A stretch of 64,000 bases of DNA from Aulostomus chinensis (taxonomy: Eukaryota > Chordata > Actinopteri > Syngnathiformes > Aulostomidae), in NCBI GenBank assembly GCA_037954235.1, contig JBBMOA010000009.1, positions 26,860,626-26,924,625 of the forward strand. The letters run 5' to 3'. The notes beneath the pieces are model-generated. The model worked only from the letters and a program-made list of their open reading frames with translations. It was not told where the DNA came from and ran no database searches. Of this stretch, positions 45,012 through 57,100 are shown piece after piece; within the stretch, counting starts at the first letter, position 1; every line of letters begins with the position of its first letter. Made by a program: the position numbers and the translations under genes.

Positions 45012-45022
45012 CAACACACACT

Positions 45023-45059
<37 letters not shown>
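45012..45059 (+). repeat. (CA)n microsatellite
   Basis: A CA run interrupted by TATA. A second CA tract lies 165 bp downstream (45221-45255). Confidence 0.9.
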
Positions 45060-45060
<1 letters not shown>

Positions 45061-45217
45061 ATGCTCCACATCTTGGCCAACCCTCTTCAGAGCAACTGGG
45101 GCCGGGGTAGAGTTTCTCTCTCTGGCTTAATCTCCGCCAAAGCCCCAGCACTCGTTCCTCTCCCCTAATGAAATGATATTGGCCAACCTTGGGGGGCCTG
45201 GAACTGATTATCACCAC

Positions 45218-45220
<3 letters not shown>

Positions 45221-45255
<35 letters not shown>
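45221..45255 (+). repeat. (CA)17 microsatellite
   Basis: A perfect run ending in CGCTCACAAACACA. Confidence 0.92.
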
Positions 45256-45258
<3 letters not shown>

Positions 45259-47490
45259 CACAAACACATATTACACAGTGAATACTTCCTTAGCATCTCA
45301 TCGTTTCCTTTATCGCTCAAGTTGGTGAACTTCAATAGTCAAAAGCAGGGGACCGCCGGAGAAAACATGAAGTGTGTTTTGGAAAACAAAATTTGTCTCA
45401 CTTTTTTTTCTCCCCGCAGGCCTCGTGTTTTAATTGGGATGTTTAGTTTGCCTTGACTAGTGTGTTTGTCCAGGTCAGTCCTGGAAACAATTAGTCTCCT
45501 GAGGTCAGACTCCAAGTCCTGATACCTGAGTTCTGGTGCATTTAGTTTTAGATTCCCGACTCATCACCAATAGATGGACAGCATCAACTACAGCCACCTT
45601 CAGAGGCGTTCATTGTTCCGGCATCTCTGTGGTGGAGAAGAGTTGCCCTTCAGGTTTGTGACATCTGCAAACCTGCAGGGTTTGAGACATTTGTCTTTGC
45701 GATAGCTGCTTCTGTGACACTAAACCTGAGTTTGCACACCCTCTTTGTTGTTATTCTGTCTGAAGAATCTCATTCAGCCTGGTGTTTCCACGCATCAGCA
45801 CATTTCATCAGAATAGCTTGTGTGACATCCATCACACATTCTGTTCAGCTCAAGATGGAGATCTGTGGTCCGTTGTGCTGCTCCATTATCATGTTCGTTC
45901 TCTCTGGTTAGTTGGACATAAGCTAATATGACAACTTATGTCATGTTTAAAGGTAAACGTAGCTTACAAGTATGCAGCTCTAACCTCGCCAGTCCTCACG
46001 CGAGACATCCAGTGGGCAGTGCAGGGGGCACGATAGTGAAACTACAACTCTTCCCACTACAACTCTTCCTGTGTCTGAGATGAGCAACTGTACACAAAAG
46101 CCTGTCAGTATGACAGTGACACATCCTTTGGGGTGGTTGTGTCGCGTGCAGGACATTTAATCAAATTAAACAGCGGCCTGATTCATCAGTTTTGCTCGAT
46201 GGAACCAGCTGACCCGCTAACACAGTTCATCGTTGGGCGAGCAACCTGCTGAATGGAGGTGTTGAGTTGACATGCCCCCGAGTATGAGGTCACACATGAG
46301 CGTGATGACCTATACCCTCTGTCCATTCAGGAGTCTTTTCCAACCTGCCATGGCTCTTTTGTTCGTTGGTAATATTTTTCCATTAACATGCAACCACACA
46401 ACCTCCCAGAGCTGACAGCAAACCTTCTCATCTGGCAAGTGAGCTGAAATATCTTCATATATGCAAGAAAAGGGGGCAGGGCCTTCCAGAGTGACACCTG
46501 TCAGTCAAATTCATGTGACTCTGAAGCGACTCTGTGGCCCCATACCTGCTTTGGGCTTAGTTTCCTTCAGTTTTGGCTCGTCGCGTGTCCTGGGGCCCTG
46601 AAGTCTTTGTGCTTCAGTAGTGCTGGGCTCAGCATGCTGCCTGTGTCCACACACTGCTGCCTCAGCACTAATAAGGCAATAGAGTGATAGAGAGCGCCAG
46701 AGTTGTCTGCTTTCACCAGCCCTACTCAACCGTACCCTCACCTAACCCCCCACTGAGACACCATTAGCAAATCTATTGAGGATCCCATATTAGGGAAAAC
46801 ATTAAGGAGTCTAATTGTGGTTGCGAACTGGGACTCAGTGGGTCTGTTAGGTTTTGTAACCACTCTAATGAGTTGCAGTGTTTCCTCCAATGGGTTTATT
46901 GCCCTACATTCCAATTTGAGCCATGTCACTGACCACTGGGGCATCTCCTAAAATAGCTCAGCCCACATGTCTGACAACAGAGAACTTTCAGAGGGTTTGT
47001 GCGTAAAGCATAGTTTAATATAGCTCTTGTTTTCTGTCTTTTATGTTACATTTTTATCAGTAAAGTGCATGATGAGCCTGGGAGCAAAAGTGACGCAGAC
47101 TGAGGTCAGGCAGCAAAGAGACTCTCCCAACTGTTTTATGTAGATTTTGAATAAACAGCAACTAGAATATAAGTACGATTGAACTGAGTACCAGCAGCAC
47201 CTCTGTACCTAAAAAGGTGGCTCTGGCTTCTGACTTTTCTTTTCTTTTCTCCCTGAGTTCTTTTATAATATTGCAAGCCCCCCCCCCCCCCCGAGTAATT
47301 ATGAATCATATATTATTTTGCAGCCCTTTCCAGGTCAGCGTGCCTCCAGTTAACTCGGAGGGCGACACTTTCCAGAACAATGTCACATGATTAGGAGTAT
47401 GGGATGCTCGGAACACCAAACATGTGACCACAGTGTCCTTCTCTATATTCAGCTGGTTCACTCACTTGTAAATGAGTATTTGTGGTGGTG

Positions 47491-47493
<3 letters not shown>

Positions 47494-47552
<59 letters not shown>
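47494..47552 (+). repeat. (TG)29 microsatellite
   Basis: A perfect TG run of about 58 bp after GGTGGTGGTT. Confidence 0.95.
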
Positions 47553-47555
<3 letters not shown>

Positions 47556-48735
47556 CCTGTAGTACCCGCTCCATGTAACAGGAGTAGATGACTGGGCCAT
47601 GTGGCCCTCAGTGTGGCGCTAAAAACAGCCTGACAGCTGTGTGTGAAGAGCGAGTAAATGAAACTGGAACAGCACCTGACCACCAGATAGATAGAGCTCT
47701 GAAACTTGAGGGACACGAATCATGAACACATAAATCTTTTTAACTTTGTATTGTAAAGTTTACTGTATTTATTGCCTGTTTGGCTTCTAACTGTTAATTT
47801 TTTGTATTTGCTCTAAAACTTACTGACGAAGAGGGAAAACCCTCCTCTGTCATGGGTGTGATATTTGTGTTTCTCTCTGTTTCCCTTAACATGTTTGAAT
47901 CTGCGTTTTGAAGTAGCATGTTAGAAAAGGTCATAGATGTTGGATTATGGATTTTGATACTACTGCTATTGCTAGAATCAAATAATAAGTAGATTTCAAT
48001 AAGAGTTTATATACGGACAATGAAACACCATATCTGGTTCTGTGAGATGGAGGAGAGACAAATCTTTATGTTCACGTGAAGCTGGAAGTACATTTGATGA
48101 TTTTATCCAGGTTTCACAATGACACAGAGTCTGTCCCAGTCTATTCTAGTCTGTCCCAGTCTGTCCCACCTATGTGTTGAGCCTAGTGTTAGCCTACTTA
48201 GCTTAGCCTTGGCTCACCTCCTGCTCCCTCTGCAGTCTACAGGCTCTGTGCTTCCCACATTCACCACTTCACCAAGAGTGTTTTCACCTTTTTTTTTTCC
48301 AGCGCAGGTGGTGGCCCAAACAGCCACGAGCTCTCTTGCCTCCACCTTTAATCTGCAACCTCCTATTCTTGTGTTTTTTCATTGGAGCTTGCCGTGTTCA
48401 CCAGGATTGGGTCACACCAGATATGCTGCTTTGGGAAGCACTTTGATTTATTTGAATGCACAGAACACGAGTCATTTTTTTTAGAGGCCATTTTTTTTTA
48501 CAACACTATTACAGAACCTCTGTGTAAAAGCAGTTTATGGCGATATTGCAAGCACACTTGTTGCTTCCTGTGACCTGCCTCTCCTAAAGCGGTGTAGCAG
48601 AGATAGGAGCTGACCCGTCACCCGTCTCTGTGCCTCCTCCAGCACCAAACAACGTCTGGACCTTATTGTCTGCACGATGTCCAGAGCTGTGATGGGATTC
48701 ATAACGATTCTTCCCGACAAGCAAATTATTTGAAC

Positions 48736-48738
<3 letters not shown>

Positions 48739-48772
<34 letters not shown>
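48739..48772 (+). repeat. (TG)17 microsatellite
   Basis: A perfect TG run of about 34 bp. Confidence 0.93.
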
Positions 48773-48773
<1 letters not shown>

Positions 48774-49259
48774 ATGGCGAGTTCATAGTCCAGCAAAAAC
48801 TATGGTTGCCATCACGACGCTGTCCAGTGAATAATGTTAGTATCACCACCCATTCCAGTAACTCCCAGTAAGCAAGCACAGACCAGTATGACGTGATTTC
48901 AAGTACTATATCCTAGACTTGTCATTGTAGCCAGGAGAAGTTAGAGATAATTCCTCAGTGTGTCTTCACCACAGTCTGAACTCTGTTCCTTCAGCTCTGA
49001 GTCCTCCAGAGGCACACCGAACTTATCGCGGCCATTTCCCTCCAATCAAAAACTCTCTCTCTCTCTGTCCTCTGTCCTCTGGGTCCAGGCTTGTGATCAC
49101 CCTCTTTTCTCTGCTTCAGAACACTATTGGTCAGTCTCTCACCCTCCCTGCTCTCTGTCTCTCTCTCTCTCTCCCCCTCCTTAACTACTTTTAGCATAAA
49201 GAGAGAGAAGGAAGGAGGGAGGGAGAGGGGGATGGGAGATCATGGGGGAGGGGAGTTGA

Positions 49260-49462
49260 GTGCTCACTCTGTTGTCACTGGCCAGAGCAAGTGAGAGAGA
49301 GCTGGAGAGAGGGAGGTAGAGAGAGAGAGAGAGTGCAGAGTTGTGTCCCATATGTGGAAAAAAAAGCATAGCAGTGCACACACACACACACACAGGTCCG
49401 GTCTGCTCCAGGGATTATCCTCGTGCTTTCAGATCTGATGAAGGACATGCAGGCATGAATAG
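49260..49462 (+). other. fignl2: Candidate non-coding first exon of fignl2
   Basis: A GA-rich stretch typical of vertebrate brain-gene leaders ends at a near-consensus donor (AATAG|GTAAGG, GT at 49463). It is the nearest good donor upstream of the coding exon at 50983. It holds a six-codon upstream ORF (MKDMQA, 49438-49458). The 5' edge is a guess; transcript data would be needed to fix it. An unrelated promoter or chance donor remains possible. Confidence 0.4.
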
Positions 49463-49532
49463 GTAAGGCTGCCTGTCTTCTTCGGAGCTGTGTGTTGATC
49501 TGCTGTCATAGCCTGCTGCTGCCGCCGCCGCC

Positions 49533-49536
<4 letters not shown>

Positions 49537-49568
<32 letters not shown>
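49537..49568 (+). repeat. (CTG)10 triplet repeat
   Basis: Ten CTG units follow an interrupted CTG/CCG run (49512-49536). It lies 75 bp past the candidate first-exon donor of fignl2, so probably in its first intron or in a longer form of its leader. Confidence 0.95.
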
Positions 49569-50726
49569 AGACTGACTGGCTGGACTGGAGCTGAGCGTGT
49601 TCTAGCAGCTCTCCTCTGGTTACCCACCATGAGAGATTTCTCTGAGCACTTCCTAACTTCTCCTCTCAGCCTCCACCGGAGCTGTGCAGGGACAAAGCTG
49701 TGCTTGTGTGAAGTGGAAGCTGGGGTTTGTTCGTTGGTTTTTTCTGGGCTTGGTGTTAAAAGTTGACAGTCAGTTTGAGCGGAGGGGGCTCACAGTCAGA
49801 GGTTGAACCCAAAGTCTGCTGGTGTCCAGGGACAGCCGTGTGCTCATTGCATAATTTCCTTTCCATACGAATGCTACATGAGGAAATTCACCTGGCTGTG
49901 TTTCTGTTACTAAGGTACACGCCTAAGCGTGTCATCTCCGCTACGTTAAAGATTCTTACCTGAAAAGTTTGTTTTTTGAGTGTTTGTTAATGGTTTTGGC
50001 ATGTGAATGAGGTTCACAAGAAATAAACCTAGCTTAACATTTTCTCATATTATGAAAAATGGTTTCTAAAATATTTTTCTCTGATTATTAAAAAAAATCT
50101 GTATTTTTTCACAAATATTTCTAAGCACTTTAGTCCTATTTGAACATCATAAGTATATTTTGACATCCACATCATTGAGAAATCCCAACTAGATGTTTGT
50201 AAAAAAAATAAAACAATATCTTTTCAGACCGATTTTTTTATTTTTATTTTTAATCTCATTGGTTTTGCCAGACAAGAATAATGCAATAGAAACTGGAGGA
50301 TTAAACTGTCTTTAATCTGTGCATGATTGAAATGTAACATTTAGTTCTCAGGAAAGAGCTAAACTAGATTTCATTTTTTTGGTCCTTTACTTTTTAATGC
50401 ATCCAAAGTGTGTTGATTGAATTAGTTTGTTTTTTGATACATGACACGGGGAGTTGTATTTAGATTTCTGCTGCAGTGTGAAAACTTTGTCATTAAAAGA
50501 AACATTTTCCCTATGAATATTTTTTTTTTTTTTTTGCTTATGCAGCTCTAAAAGTGTTTGGTCTCTGAAGAATGTGCTCTTTATTGCCCCAGTGCACAGA
50601 GCAGTGGTATGCATGAGTCTTTTTGTGAGGCAGATTTAGAAAGCCTTCTTTAGAGGCTGGACGCAGCTTCACAATCAGCTTAATGCCAGACTATAATGAA
50701 TACCCTTATGTGCGTCAATTTGGCAG

Positions 50727-50728
<2 letters not shown>

Positions 50729-50787
<59 letters not shown>
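50729..50787 (+). repeat. (TG)29 microsatellite
   Basis: A perfect TG run of about 58 bp ending GGGAAGG, 195 bp upstream of the fignl2 coding exon. Confidence 0.95.
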
Positions 50788-50790
<3 letters not shown>

Positions 50791-50982
50791 AAGGTGGGGT
50801 TCAGTAATTCCATAATATTGGGTGGATTCTGGTTGGTGTGTGTTTTTGAGTGTTGAGGCTCGTGTTGCTGCGTGAGCTTGTGTGCACGGGGTTAGCTGAC
50901 ATGTGAGTGTTTGTCCAGACATTGTGCAGCAGCCTGTAACTGTCTCACCCCCCCCCCCTCTCTCGCTCTCTCTCTTTCTCAG

Positions 50983-51123
50983 GGCTGTTGTGTTGTCAGT
51001 GCAATCTCATGCCAGTGATGGACTACAGCCGAACGGACGCTAACCGTAGCTGGCATTCACGAAACAGCATTCCTCTTTACTGAGACCAGCTCCACAGAAT
51101 GCTGAGTCCTATTGTCCCCTATA
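50983..51123 (+). other. fignl2: fignl2 exon with 5' leader, uORF and first nine codons
   Basis: A 141 bp exon has a textbook acceptor (long CT run then TTTCTCAG, ending 50982) and donor (CCCTATA|GTGAGT). The main start codon is at 51099-51101. Splicing A|GC to the exon at 61434 makes the ninth codon AGC and reads on into the large exon in frame. Confidence 0.8.
51009..51083 (+). promoter_or_regulatory. Upstream ORF (24 codons) in fignl2 leader
   Basis: ATG at 51009 opens MPVMDYSRTDANRSWHSRNS plus IPLY and stops at TGA 51081-51083, only 15 nt before the main start. A uORF ending so close would be expected to limit initiation at the main ATG and favour leaky scanning or use of the downstream ATG in the next exon. 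The effect is inferred. Confidence 0.6.
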
Positions 51124-54100
51124 GTGAGTACTTTGCACCATTCTTTCTCTCTACCCCACTACTGCATGTCACACCACACAGCCTCGCTGGGCTTTAGTTG
51201 GACTTTGCCTGAATCAATGAACAGTGACTACTGTGTTCTGTTATTTTCAAAACGAGGGGAACGCACTGCTCACTGTACAAGTGTGCAAGCTTGTGTGCAG
51301 AAATCTGTCTGTTTCCTTGACGTCTACCGTGGAAATGCTATACCCCAGGCACTGGCCCTGTCTGAATGTTTCATCACCAGGAGCGGAAGACACAAATGTG
51401 TGTGTGTGTGTGGGGGGGGGGCAGAGGGTCGTTGATGGTTAAAGCAGCAGAAACCCCTCAGTTCTGCCAGTGTCATTTTACCAAGACAGTTCAGCACCAC
51501 ACACGCTGCCTCCCTTTTCCACGCCTCTCTCTTCTTTCCTCCCTTCAGTGCTGACCTAATAACTGACATGTCCAATTTTGCCAGTCCCCCCCCCCCCCCC
51601 CCCCGCACCCTCCCACCAGGTTTCATTTGAGTCCAGTTGCTGGCTCTCCAAAACAGCATTGTTTGTCAGCCAGCATGGGGCTGCCTTCGCGGCCCCGGCC
51701 CTAAGAGCCCCTTTTTTCTTTCACTCGCCTCAAAGGAGCATTATTGGCATGACAGTTACAAGACTGGAGGGAAAAATCTGAACACAAGGGCTCATTTAAA
51801 AAGTATTACTCAATAAAGCATATTACAGGGTTGAGAGTCTTTTGCTCATGTGCAAAAAAGGAAGGGGACATGTGAATTCAAAGTGTCATGATATTTGACA
51901 TAAAAGTGCAGCACTTTGTTTTTTGTTAGTTGCACCCTCTCACTGGACTGTCCAGCGATCACTGGCTGGCCTTGTGTTGTTATGAAACTTCCTTTCAGAA
52001 GTTGCTCTTTTTTGTTTTTGTCCATTAGAGGATGACTAGAAACCAAACGAGTTGCTCGCTGACTGACTTTTAATCTGCGAGGACATGAACACACGCTGGT
52101 GCTGGCTCTCATCAAGGCTAGTTTTTCTGGTTGTTCCATTAACTCCCTGCACCTCTCCAGCCTATATTGACCGAACACACTCCCTGCTGCTCAAGTGGAC
52201 AGCAAGTCAAAGAATGTCACAAACTGTTGGTGGAATAGTTAGCATGCCTTCAGAGCAGGCACACTACTCTTCCTTCTTGAGAAGTTTCCATGTCTTATCC
52301 TTGGTGTCTGATTTGCTCCTGTGAGCAGAGAATACAACGCTGGTTTTCATCTGCGCCGTCCAGTTTGTGTGATGTGTTTTTGAGTTTTGCAGCATCCCTG
52401 CAGGGTTGGAATCGTTTCTGAACAGCGTATTAGTGTGTGTTTGTGTGGACAGGGGGATCGTATGGGCGCACACAGCAGTGTTAGGTAGCGGCGCTATTTA
52501 CTCTCAGAGCACTGACACACAAACACACCCCTGCGCTCACTAGTGACACTGCAGCTCACTGTCTTTGACTTCAGGTCTGTAGTCATGGTTCTGCCGAGCA
52601 CAAATCCGACTGTGAGGGACTTTGCATGTGTGCTGGATATGTGAAGACTCTCACTTCCATGTTGGAATTCCCTTTGTGGGAATGTCAAGCTTTCCCGCTT
52701 CCCAACGCGACTTCTGACTCCTGCTGCAGGTATTTTTGCCCCCAGATGAGTGGCATTAAATTAAAGCACACATGATGACATACTGTTATAGGTACCGACA
52801 CACTCTGCTATCACAAATGCTGCCACGTATCAGATGATTTCAATCACGCTTTCAGCCAGTGTGTGTGTGTCTCACGCTTCCTCGGCACGTCCGGCCTCGG
52901 TCCCAGGCTCCGGCCAGTCCAGAGGACTTCAAGCTGGGGCGAGCAGCCACGGCCGGACCTGAGGAGAAACCTGAGAGAGATTCCAGGGGCCATAGATACT
53001 CCTGGAGGGATTTGGTGCAAAGAATCTGTAATCTGCACTTCAAACACACTCTTAAATCAGTCCCAGGCCACCAACCCAGGAGTGCCCTAACTCTTGTTGC
53101 TGGGGGCCCCCGCTGGTGTAGCGATACCTTTTCTTTTAAAACACACACACACATACACACAGAGGGACTACACAAAGGAGTCCAGATCTGGCAGTTTTTA
53201 TAACTCTCCTCTGACTGACCCCTCTCCCTCGCCTTTCTCGCTCTGCTTTTTATGTTCGCAGCGAGTGTCTTTGTTGAGTGACTCGGCTCGAGTCATGGAG
53301 GAGTTTGTATAGAAGTAAAAAGTTGTAGATCTCACCGTGGCCCCTGAAGGAGCAGGTTAGAGGGCCGCACAAGCATCTATCACTATTGTAGGCAGAGTGG
53401 TATGAGTGGTGCAGTGAAGGAGCCTGTGAGGCCCTTGAGTAAACACACAGTCTTCTAAAGTGTGTGTGAATAAGAGAAGGGATCATTAGTGTAGAGTGTG
53501 AATGGGCTCTAATTAGCCCCTGGTCTGTGTGTGTATGTGTGTATGCTTGCATGTCCACAAAAAAGGAGGTTAGAAACCCAGGGCCCTGCGATTCCATTGG
53601 CCCCATGCTCCGTCTCTCCGAGGGTTCATCAGCTCATTAAGGAGACCCCTGCTCCCGTTAAGGGCCCAATTAAGAGGCAAGGTGGTGAGGCTCATTTGGA
53701 TGGCACTGGATTCCTGAGGCAGCAGAATTCAGAGCTCGACAATGAGCCGCGTCTTTCACACCAGCACAGCTAATTAGTAAATGACCACACATGAGAAATA
53801 ACATACTTTAATCATTGTGCCATTAGCTGTTTGTATAGCAGTGATCATAAAATGCAGCACCTCCGAGGGGACTGTGTTCAGCCTTCTCTATTATGTGTAC
53901 TGACGGAAAACAATAAATCCCAAGGCTGAGCTGAGAGTATAAGCCGAGTGCATAGAGAGGCCGGGCGGACGCTCGCAGGGAATGGAGGGAATACAGAGAA
54001 AGGAGGAGATTGCAAGGAAAAGATAGAGTTGGAGAGGGGGAGATAGAGCAGAGATTGGTTGAGTGAGACAGATGGAAGGGCTGATTGGTCATCACAGAGC

Positions 54101-57100
54101 CTTAGGACAGCTGTTCTTTGATATATTAGTGGACACAATGACCTAAAGCTAGCCTGCAGTCACAGAAAATAGGGACCCTGTTTTTCTTGGGGGGGGGGGG
54201 GGGGGGGGGGGGGTTAGACGGGCTTCTGCCATTTGTGGACGTGCGTTAGTAGGCACGGGGGATGGGGGAGTTGTTTCTAAAATTACAAGCATGAAGTGAC
54301 GCATCCAGCAATTATTCTGGAGGCTTTCTAGTTTTGGAGAGTGCAGTGAAAAGGGCTGTAAAATGAGCACGCACTCTTCTGGGAATTTGCTTTTTTGCTG
54401 CACTGTCATTAGCAATTCTAAACACGTTTGTCAATTAATCAATGTTTAGCAAACGCCATCAAGCAGTTTGGATACACTCGACAACAACTTTTAATGACAC
54501 TGAAAATTCGTCCGCCGCCAAAGATTCTCCACACAGAAGCTTTTATTCTGTTCATCTATTGATTTGGAACATGTCATTTACACTCTGTGGTTTTTATCGC
54601 TCGCAAGGGAGATGTGACTTGTAATAATTTTCTGCATTTCTGTAAAATACACAGCACAATGTTACAGATTGTCCTTCTCCACTAATAAAACTGTACTAGC
54701 TGCGCACACAGATGGAAACCATTCTGACAGCGGGCCTGAAACAATCCCAGAGGGGATGAAGAAGAAGAGGAAGGAGAAAAAAAAAAGTCAACTCCGATAC
54801 ACAGAGTACAAATAGCTCAAAATACAGCAGGAGACGTGAGAGACACACACAGAGGACATCCCTCAATGCCACTGCAGGGGATGTGCTGCTTCCTCTTGAG
54901 ATTGGAGCGGTGAGGCGTGTTTGAAAGGAGCCGCGTCCGCTGGCGCTCTGGGCAGCAGGTGTGAAAACTCCTCGCCAGGGCTCCCGCACTCCTCTGTTAT
55001 TACATCTTTTTAGGACCATGAAAGAGGGAGCAGATGAGCCAGAGGGAGCGAGAGGCAGAGTGGGAGTGAGGGATTGTGTTTCTTTTGATTGATAGTAGCT
55101 CTGTGACTAATGCATAGATTTATACTAATATTCCCTCGCAGTGGTCAATTATACATGGCTGATAAATTTTGATCCCCGTTGTCCAGTGTCCGCATTGTCT
55201 CTGTTTTAAGGTGGTGGGGTCTCAAGGACTGACCCCCGCTCTTACAGCTGTTGGCAACACCCCACATAATAACACAGGTTATTTAGCACAAGTGGGGTGA
55301 GACTCTCCTGGTGCAACCAGACTGAACATACATAAAGCATGATACGTGAGAGGAATTCATCATCGTTTCTCAGTCTGTTGGTGCAAACTGAGCAAGAGCT
55401 GATAAAATGTGTTTTTCATACCAAAGTGAGAGAACGGCCAGAGACAATTTTCCACCGTCTCCACCTGCCACGCCGTGAAATGTAGCCAGCCTCTCAGATT
55501 GGTGTTTTTATGACAGACCAGGTAGTGTGCAGTGGCAGGACAGCCGCAGCCTAGTGAGAATGTCCTGCTTGATATTAGTGTCATAAATCAGAGTGAACTT
55601 GAGACCAGAGCTCTGACGGTGTTTCCAGACTCAACGGCAAATCAAGATAAGAAACTCTGATAAATAACAGATACTTAGAAGCTTCCTGGTTTGCACTCCA
55701 AACTCAGCAGTCCATCTTGTACTTGCACTTTATTTGATGTTTGTCTCGAGAGTGTCAAAAGAAGTCAGAGGAGAAGATAATGTGTTCTATTTTAATGTCG
55801 AGCAAGCAGGAGCTCATCGGGTAACTCATCGATCAGCTGAGTCTTGCTGAGAACATCATAACTGATGTCTCTCCACTTTCTGCCTGTCATTCCCCGTCAG
55901 GACAGATGCTTGTTGTGTGTTGCAACTTGGCTGCGTTGGTTTCAAGGCTTTTTCTTTTAAAATGGCTGTTGTTGTTTTTTTTTTGTGTTTTGTTTTGTCG
56001 TCGTCGTCCCCCAAGAACTTGTCGAAATTCATACCACATACCACAACAACAGCCGGACCTGCTTTTACAAAACTGCCCTCAGCAACATTTGTTCAGAAGT
56101 ATTGAAGGAATTCTTTCCGTCTTTGGCGCGATGTGAGCCTGCTCATGTTGACATAAACATAAATGTATATGTTGATTTGGTCCTCATTTTTGTGGCCCGT
56201 TGTATCCTATTAAGTACCACAAATTACAGTCTTTAAATTGACCATTTAAACAAATCAGCGGCTCTCAAACAGACAATAAAACCTAATTAAACTAATGGGT
56301 TTACTGCAGATCTGTTGCAGTATTTCTTTTAATTGCACTGAATAAGTCGTCATGGGAAGGTTTCTCGAATCAAACCAGTGTTCTTCTCCTTCCTTGGCTG
56401 TTTCCTGTGTTGGTTTTTGTCCTGTAGGTTTACGCCAGAGAACGTAAACACACCTACGTCATAGTCGCCCAACACTAATGAAGCCTTATCGTTAGCGGAA
56501 GACTCCAAATGAGCCGTTAAGTGTCAACACAAACCTTTATCCAAACTCATGACTTCACTTGAGCCGTGCTCTTCGCTGAGTAACGTGTTTGCATCCTTGG
56601 TCCTGCAATGTGTGATTATCAACATTTGTTAGAAATGACAATATTAAGAACTTAGCAAATATTTTGAGGTTTATCTGCATGCAGGTTTGTGTCACCTCCC
56701 TGTGAAGGGAAGGCGGGTTGGGGCTGAAGGCCTGGCTTTCGTGGGAGGGTGGAGGTTATGATCTGAATCGAGTCTTGATTTGATTGATCCGCAGCGCTCT
56801 TGTTTACAATCGGCACACTTTAATAGCACACTTTCCCAGAAGGCTTGTTGCATCCGTGTCCGTTTTGTTCCTCAGGGCAGGAAAAACAAAAGTGCCTGGA
56901 AGGGAGAGGGGGAAAGGAACCTCAGGGGAGCTGTGAAAGAGCGCTGGAGCCCTCCATCTCTGGGCTTCCTGCCAAGATAACGTTTCACCTCGCCCAGTGA
57001 TACCTCTTTTATAGGAAACCACAACCCTGTCTCAAGTACTACCAGTCTTTACTGGCCAAATGCTACTTCTGTTTCACATATTCTCCAGGGATTCATTTCA

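Larger units (their letters stand above)
29583..49150. other. Intergenic region upstream of fignl2, no supported gene
   Basis: About 19.6 kb without a convincing exon. It holds several CA/TG microsatellites, homopolymer runs (T at 35251-35262, G at 37606-37622, C at 47278-47292), and stretches rich in TAAT/ATTA sites (for example 34735-34915 and 46780-46945) that look more constrained than their surroundings and could be enhancers of scn8a or fignl2. Confidence 0.55.
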
